DNA of 64,000 nucleotides. It comes from Thermoanaerobaculia bacterium (GTDB lineage Bacteria; Acidobacteriota; Thermoanaerobaculia; Multivoradales; JAHEKO01). Of this stretch, positions 60,825 to 64,000 are shown piece by piece (position 1 is the stretch's first letter; every line of letters begins with the position of its first letter). The notes under the pieces are model-generated. The model saw only the letters and a list, made by a program, of their open reading frames with translations. It was not told the DNA's origin and did not search any database. The DNA is taken from the NCBI GenBank assembly GCA_947259925.1, contig CAMYOG010000024.1:1-64000 (forward strand). Reading direction: 5' to 3'. The translations under genes were made by a program, and so were the position numbers.

Positions 60825-60861
60825 AAAAAGGGCTGTCCGGCCGGGAGAGACCGAACAGCCC
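60825..60861 (-). terminator. Rho-independent terminator of the TonB-receptor gene
   Basis: On the minus strand a stem GGGCTGT-x-CGG / CCG-x-ACAGCCC (10 paired bases, one mismatch) around a 10-nt loop is followed by TTTTT (60829-60825). It lies 29 nt after the stop of the receptor gene. It also sits 14 nt after the convergent acdS stop and may end both transcripts. Confidence 0.8.
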
Positions 60862-60889
60862 GTGACTGAGCTGGAGAGCCAGCTCGTAC

Positions 60890-63454
60890 CTAGCGATTCC
60901 AGTTGAAGTCGTACTTGATCCGCGCGTACCAGGAGGCACCGTTGAAGCCGAACGGCGAGAACTGGCTGTAGAGGTTGCCGACGCCGGAGCGCGCTCCGGT
61001 GTTGACGTCGGGAAACTCATCCAGGATGTTGTGGCCGCCGATCGTGAACGTAACGCTGTCGTTGAGCGTGTACGCCGCCTCGGCGTCGAACAGGTGCTTG
61101 CCGCCGTAGACCGCGACGTCCTCCGAGTCGAACCAGTCGTCGAAGTAGCTCAGCCGCGCCAGCACGCGCCACTTCTCGGCGAACCGCTGGTTCCAGCTCA
61201 GCATGTAGCGCTGCTCCGGCAGGGCCTCCTGCAGCTCACGAATCCGGGTCTGGTCCAGGGTCGCAGGGTTGAACCGGGTGACTTCCGTGTCCGTCTGGTT
61301 GAAGAGGAAGCTGAAGGTGGTATCGCCGTTGTACCTCGCCGGCGTCCAGGTAGCGACGATGTCGACGCCCTGGGTCTCGGTGTCGAAGTCGTTGGTGAAG
61401 AACCGGAAGTTCTGCAGGTTACCGGCGCTGGTGATGCCCTCCATGATGAGTTGCTCGACCTCTTCGTCCGTCAGCTCGAAGAGCTGGGTCTGGGTGATTC
61501 GGTCGTCCAGCTCGATCTGGAAGAAGTCCACGGTGAGCAGGAAGTTGCCGTTTTCGTAGACCCCGCCGAGAGCGTAGTTGGTCGATTCCTCTGGCTGGAG
61601 CGGCTGGCCGCCGCGCAGCTGCGCCACCCTGGAGTTGGGCGGGATCGTGCCGTTGTTGACCAGGTCCATCAGCACCAGGTCGAACTCGGTCGACACGTTG
61701 AACGCATTCGACTGGCCCGGCGTCGGCGCCCGGAAGCCGGTGCTGGCCGCGGCGCGCATCTGGAAGTTCTCGTTGAAGCGATAGCGACCCGAGAGCTTGC
61801 CGTTGGTGGTGCTGCCGAAGTCGTCGAAGTCCTCGTAGCGAAGCGCCACGCCGACGGTCCAGGTTTCATCCGCGCTGGAGCGCTCGAGGTCGCCGTAGAT
61901 CGCCCAGTTACTGCGGCTCCAGCTACCGGCCGCGATCGGGCCGAAGCCGGGGAAGCCGTTGGATGCGGCGCTGAACCCCTGATCGACGAGCGGCCCGAGC
62001 TGATACGACTCGACCTGGCCGATGCCGATGGTGAACTCCTCATCCCGCCACTCGAGGCCGCCGGCGACGTTGGTCCGGTCGTTCACCGGATAGGTGACGT
62101 CGAAGTTGAAGTTCAGGTCCTCCTGCTCATAGAGGCCGGGGTCGAACGACGTCGGGGTATTCGGACCGAGCGACGCGTTGACGGTGTTGAAGATGAAGAA
62201 ATCGACCTCGTTCGTGCCCTGGCTGATGCTGACGTCCCAGCCCATGCCGCTGGCGAGCGCACCACGGACGCCGGCGGTCACCGCGATGTCCTCGACATCG
62301 CCGCCGAAGTTCGGCGTGAAGCCGCCCGGGAAGATCTCCTGGAAGGAGAAGCAGTCGGGATCGGCGAACACCTGGTCCAACGCGGTCGGATCCGGCACGT
62401 CGTTGACCACCGGCACCACCGGGCAATTGCCCGAGCCGTCACCGGTCAGGTCGCCGATCAGCAGGGACTCGCCGCCGTCGCCGCTGAACACGGCGCTGCG
62501 GGTGTTCGGATTTCGGAAGAAGAACCCGCCGGTCACCGTCTTGGTGACGTAGTTGGCGTGGGCGTAGAGCTGCTTCCCACCGCCAGTGACGTAGCCGAAG
62601 TTGCCCCAGAACTTGAGGTCGTCTTCGATCTCGGGCGAGCCCCAGATCTGCGCCGGATTGCGGACGAAGCTGTTGCCGGCCGCGGTGAGGGCCGCGGCGT
62701 CGTCACGCTGGACGCTGCGATCGGTCGGATCGCTGGCGCCGTACTCGAGGCTCAAGTTGGCGAAGCCGGTGTCGCCGAGCGGCAGGCCGATGTTGCCCGC
62801 GATCGACCACATGTCGCCGTCACCCGCGGTGTAGCCGCCGGTGCGGACCTCGAAGCTGCCCCCGTCGCTGGCGTCCTTGAGCATGAAGTTCATGACGCCG
62901 GCGATGGCGTCCGATCCGTACTGCGCGGACGCGCCGTCCCGCAGCACCTCGACCTGTCGCAGCGCGATCGACGGAATGGCCGAGATGTCCGGACCCTGGG
63001 CGCCGTCGGCGACGCCGTTGCCGAGCCAGTAGATCACCGCGGCGCGATGACGCCGCTTGCCGTTGACCAACACCAGCGTGTGGTCGGGCGCCAGGTTGCG
63101 GAGGTTCGCCGGGCGGACGACGGTCGCCGCGTCACTGATCGGCTGCGTGTTGACGTTGTACGACGGCGCCAGCGTCCTGAGCAGGGTGCTGACGTCGGTA
63201 TCCCCCTGGTTGACGAAGTCCTCGGCGTCCAGCACGTCGACCGGCACCATCGATTCGGTCGCCGACCGGCCCTCGGTGCGGGTCCCGGTGACCACGATGA
63301 CGTCCGAGAACTGATCTTCCTGTACTTCGGTCTCTTCGCCCTCACCCTGGTCCGCCGCCTCGTCGTCCTGCGCAACGACCTGTTGCGCGAAGCCGGTCGA
63401 CAGCAGCGCCACCAACACCAGTATGAAGACTGCGAATGCGGAGCTTCGGTTCAT
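60890..63454 (-). CDS. TonB-dependent outer-membrane receptor
   Basis: The 854-aa protein has a signal peptide (FILVLVALLSTGFAQQVVAQ), an acidic linker, a TonB-box-like DVIVVTGTR, a plug domain (PVDVLDAEDF; LRNLAPDHTLVLVNGKRRH; IPSIALRQVEVLRDGASAQYG), and a barrel ending in an aromatic-rich strand (ASWYARIKYDFNWNR). The plug subtype resembles receptors of large environmental families, often for sugars or peptides rather than siderophores. A strong AAGGAGG site precedes the ATG. No SusD partner is visible. Confidence 0.93.
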   Translation of the reverse strand: MNRSSAFAVFILVLVALLSTGFAQQVVAQDDEAADQGEGEETEVQEDQFSDVIVVTGTRTEGRSATESMVPVDVLDAEDFVNQGDTDVSTLLRTLAPSYNVNTQPISDAATVVRPANLRNLAPDHTLVLVNGKRRHRAAVIYWLGNGVADGAQGPDISAIPSIALRQVEVLRDGASAQYGSDAIAGVMNFMLKDASDGGSFEVRTGGYTAGDGDMWSIAGNIGLPLGDTGFANLSLEYGASDPTDRSVQRDDAAALTAAGNSFVRNPAQIWGSPEIEDDLKFWGNFGYVTGGGKQLYAHANYVTKTVTGGFFFRNPNTRSAVFSGDGGESLLIGDLTGDGSGNCPVVPVVNDVPDPTALDQVFADPDCFSFQEIFPGGFTPNFGGDVEDIAVTAGVRGALASGMGWDVSISQGTNEVDFFIFNTVNASLGPNTPTSFDPGLYEQEDLNFNFDVTYPVNDRTNVAGGLEWRDEEFTIGIGQVESYQLGPLVDQGFSAASNGFPGFGPIAAGSWSRSNWAIYGDLERSSADETWTVGVALRYEDFDDFGSTTNGKLSGRYRFNENFQMRAAASTGFRAPTPGQSNAFNVSTEFDLVLMDLVNNGTIPPNSRVAQLRGGQPLQPEESTNYALGGVYENGNFLLTVDFFQIELDDRITQTQLFELTDEEVEQLIMEGITSAGNLQNFRFFTNDFDTETQGVDIVATWTPARYNGDTTFSFLFNQTDTEVTRFNPATLDQTRIRELQEALPEQRYMLSWNQRFAEKWRVLARLSYFDDWFDSEDVAVYGGKHLFDAEAAYTLNDSVTFTIGGHNILDEFPDVNTGARSGVGNLYSQFSPFGFNGASWYARIKYDFNWNR

Positions 63455-63637
63455 GTTCTGGCCTCCTTAAGGGTTCGCATCATCATGAGCAGCAGAGCGC
63501 GCTCCCGGAAACCGGGAACATCACTCGAATCGCCGAGCGGATCGCCTGCCAAGGAGCTGATTCTCTCGCTAACGTGCGAACTTACCAAGGAGCACACGAA
63601 CAGGTCAATTCGCGTCTCGCCCGTCGAGAGGGCGGCG

Positions 63638-64000
63638 TCAGGTGCCCGAGTCCCCGTCTCCGGGCTCGGCGACGACGATCTCCGCCCGATGGTACGAGGT
63701 GAGCCGGCTCAACTCGTCGCGGACGCCGACCGCGATCAGGTGGGTACCCGCCTCGAGCGACACGGTCACCACCACCTCGTGCACGTCGGAGCCCGCGGTG
63801 TGACTCGCGTCGATCGGGATCAGTCGTTCGCGCATCGGCGTTCGCCGGCTCTGCCCGTCCTCGGCCATGATCAGCACCCGCAGGAGCTGCTTGCGGTCGA
63901 GCGACTCGGAGAGCGAGGCGAGCGTCTCCAACGGCACCGAGATCGTCAGCGGGACCTGCCACACACCCGTCTCGAGCGCCGTCTGGTCGCCGACGCGCAA
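63638..64000 (-). CDS. C-terminal part of a VWFA-related secreted protein (5' end beyond window)
   Basis: The visible 120 residues, in a frame open to the window edge, end with EAGTHLIAVGVRDELSRLTSYHRAEIVV and a short acidic tail. This closing segment resembles that of acidobacterial VWFA-related domain proteins, in which AVGVRDxLxxxTSY precedes the end. The N-terminal VWA part would lie beyond base 64000. The gene points toward the TonB receptor gene, 183 nt away; in that gap I see only a small CCCGG-AAA-CCGGG hairpin (63504-63516). Confidence 0.6.
   Translation of the reverse strand: MRVGDQTALETGVWQVPLTISVPLETLASLSESLDRKQLLRVLIMAEDGQSRRTPMRERLIPIDASHTAGSDVHEVVVTVSLEAGTHLIAVGVRDELSRLTSYHRAEIVVAEPGDGDSGT

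Overview
The window is high-GC bacterial DNA with dense, mostly uninterrupted gene packing, many ATGA/TTGA-type start-stop overlaps and frequent GTG, TTG and possibly CTG starts. The gene set suggests an Acidobacteriota-like, Gram-negative, didermal bacterium: an outer-membrane exopolysaccharide exporter, a TonB-dependent receptor, RND efflux, DUF1800/DUF1501 secreted-protein pairs, and at the right edge a C-terminal fragment resembling acidobacterial VWFA-related proteins. No rRNA, tRNA, CRISPR array or insertion sequence was seen. The taxonomic placement is an inference.

Left edge (1-13290): the first 7.6 kb hold most of a giant secreted SdrD_B-repeat surface protein on the minus strand. 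Just upstream of it, also on minus, is a 59-codon gene for a lasso-peptide-type RiPP precursor with the leader motif Y-x2-P-x-I-x3-G-x-L and a Gly-rich core carrying Asp at ring position 8. It is followed upstream by a McjC-like asparagine-synthetase-family cyclase. Divergent from the cyclase runs a translationally coupled set: HprK-like kinase, McjB/B2-like leader peptidase, PqqD-like RRE protein and a TPR-like membrane-anchored protein. Together these look like a complete lasso peptide system with a kinase and no exporter.

Middle (13282-35360): an exopolysaccharide locus. It holds an O-antigen-ligase/Wzy-like protein, an outer-membrane beta-barrel, a Wza-like exporter, a fused Wzz/BY-kinase, a MOP flippase, a methyltransferase, three GT4 glycosyltransferases, a GNAT, a polytopic Wzy candidate, a polysaccharide deacetylase, and a PglC/PglD/PglE/PglF-type set likely to make and transfer a bacillosamine-type sugar. 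An NTP_transf_5-like nucleotidyltransferase sits among the last genes. This family co-occurs with lasso kinases elsewhere, so it may link the two systems.

Right half: an RND efflux operon (adaptor plus two permeases, 43361 to 35357), a DHH-like/CPBP fusion protein, a CPBP remnant, an SRPBCC protein with its ArsR-type regulator (perfect operator palindrome), a molybdopterin oxidoreductase, a YjjG-like HAD phosphatase, a PQQ beta-propeller lipoprotein, an ECF sigma/anti-sigma/TM operon ending in a strong terminator, a DUF1800/DUF1501 pair with a possible frameshifted tail, an SDR, an ArsC-family selenoprotein (in-frame TGA at the redox-active position with a SECIS-like hairpin), an ACC deaminase with all diagnostic residues, a TonB-dependent receptor, and a truncated VWFA-related C-terminus.

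The two items most worth attention are the lasso-type precursor at 7725-7904 with its surrounding machinery, and the selenoprotein at 59362-59706, whose TGA codon makes it look like a shorter ORF starting at Met24.
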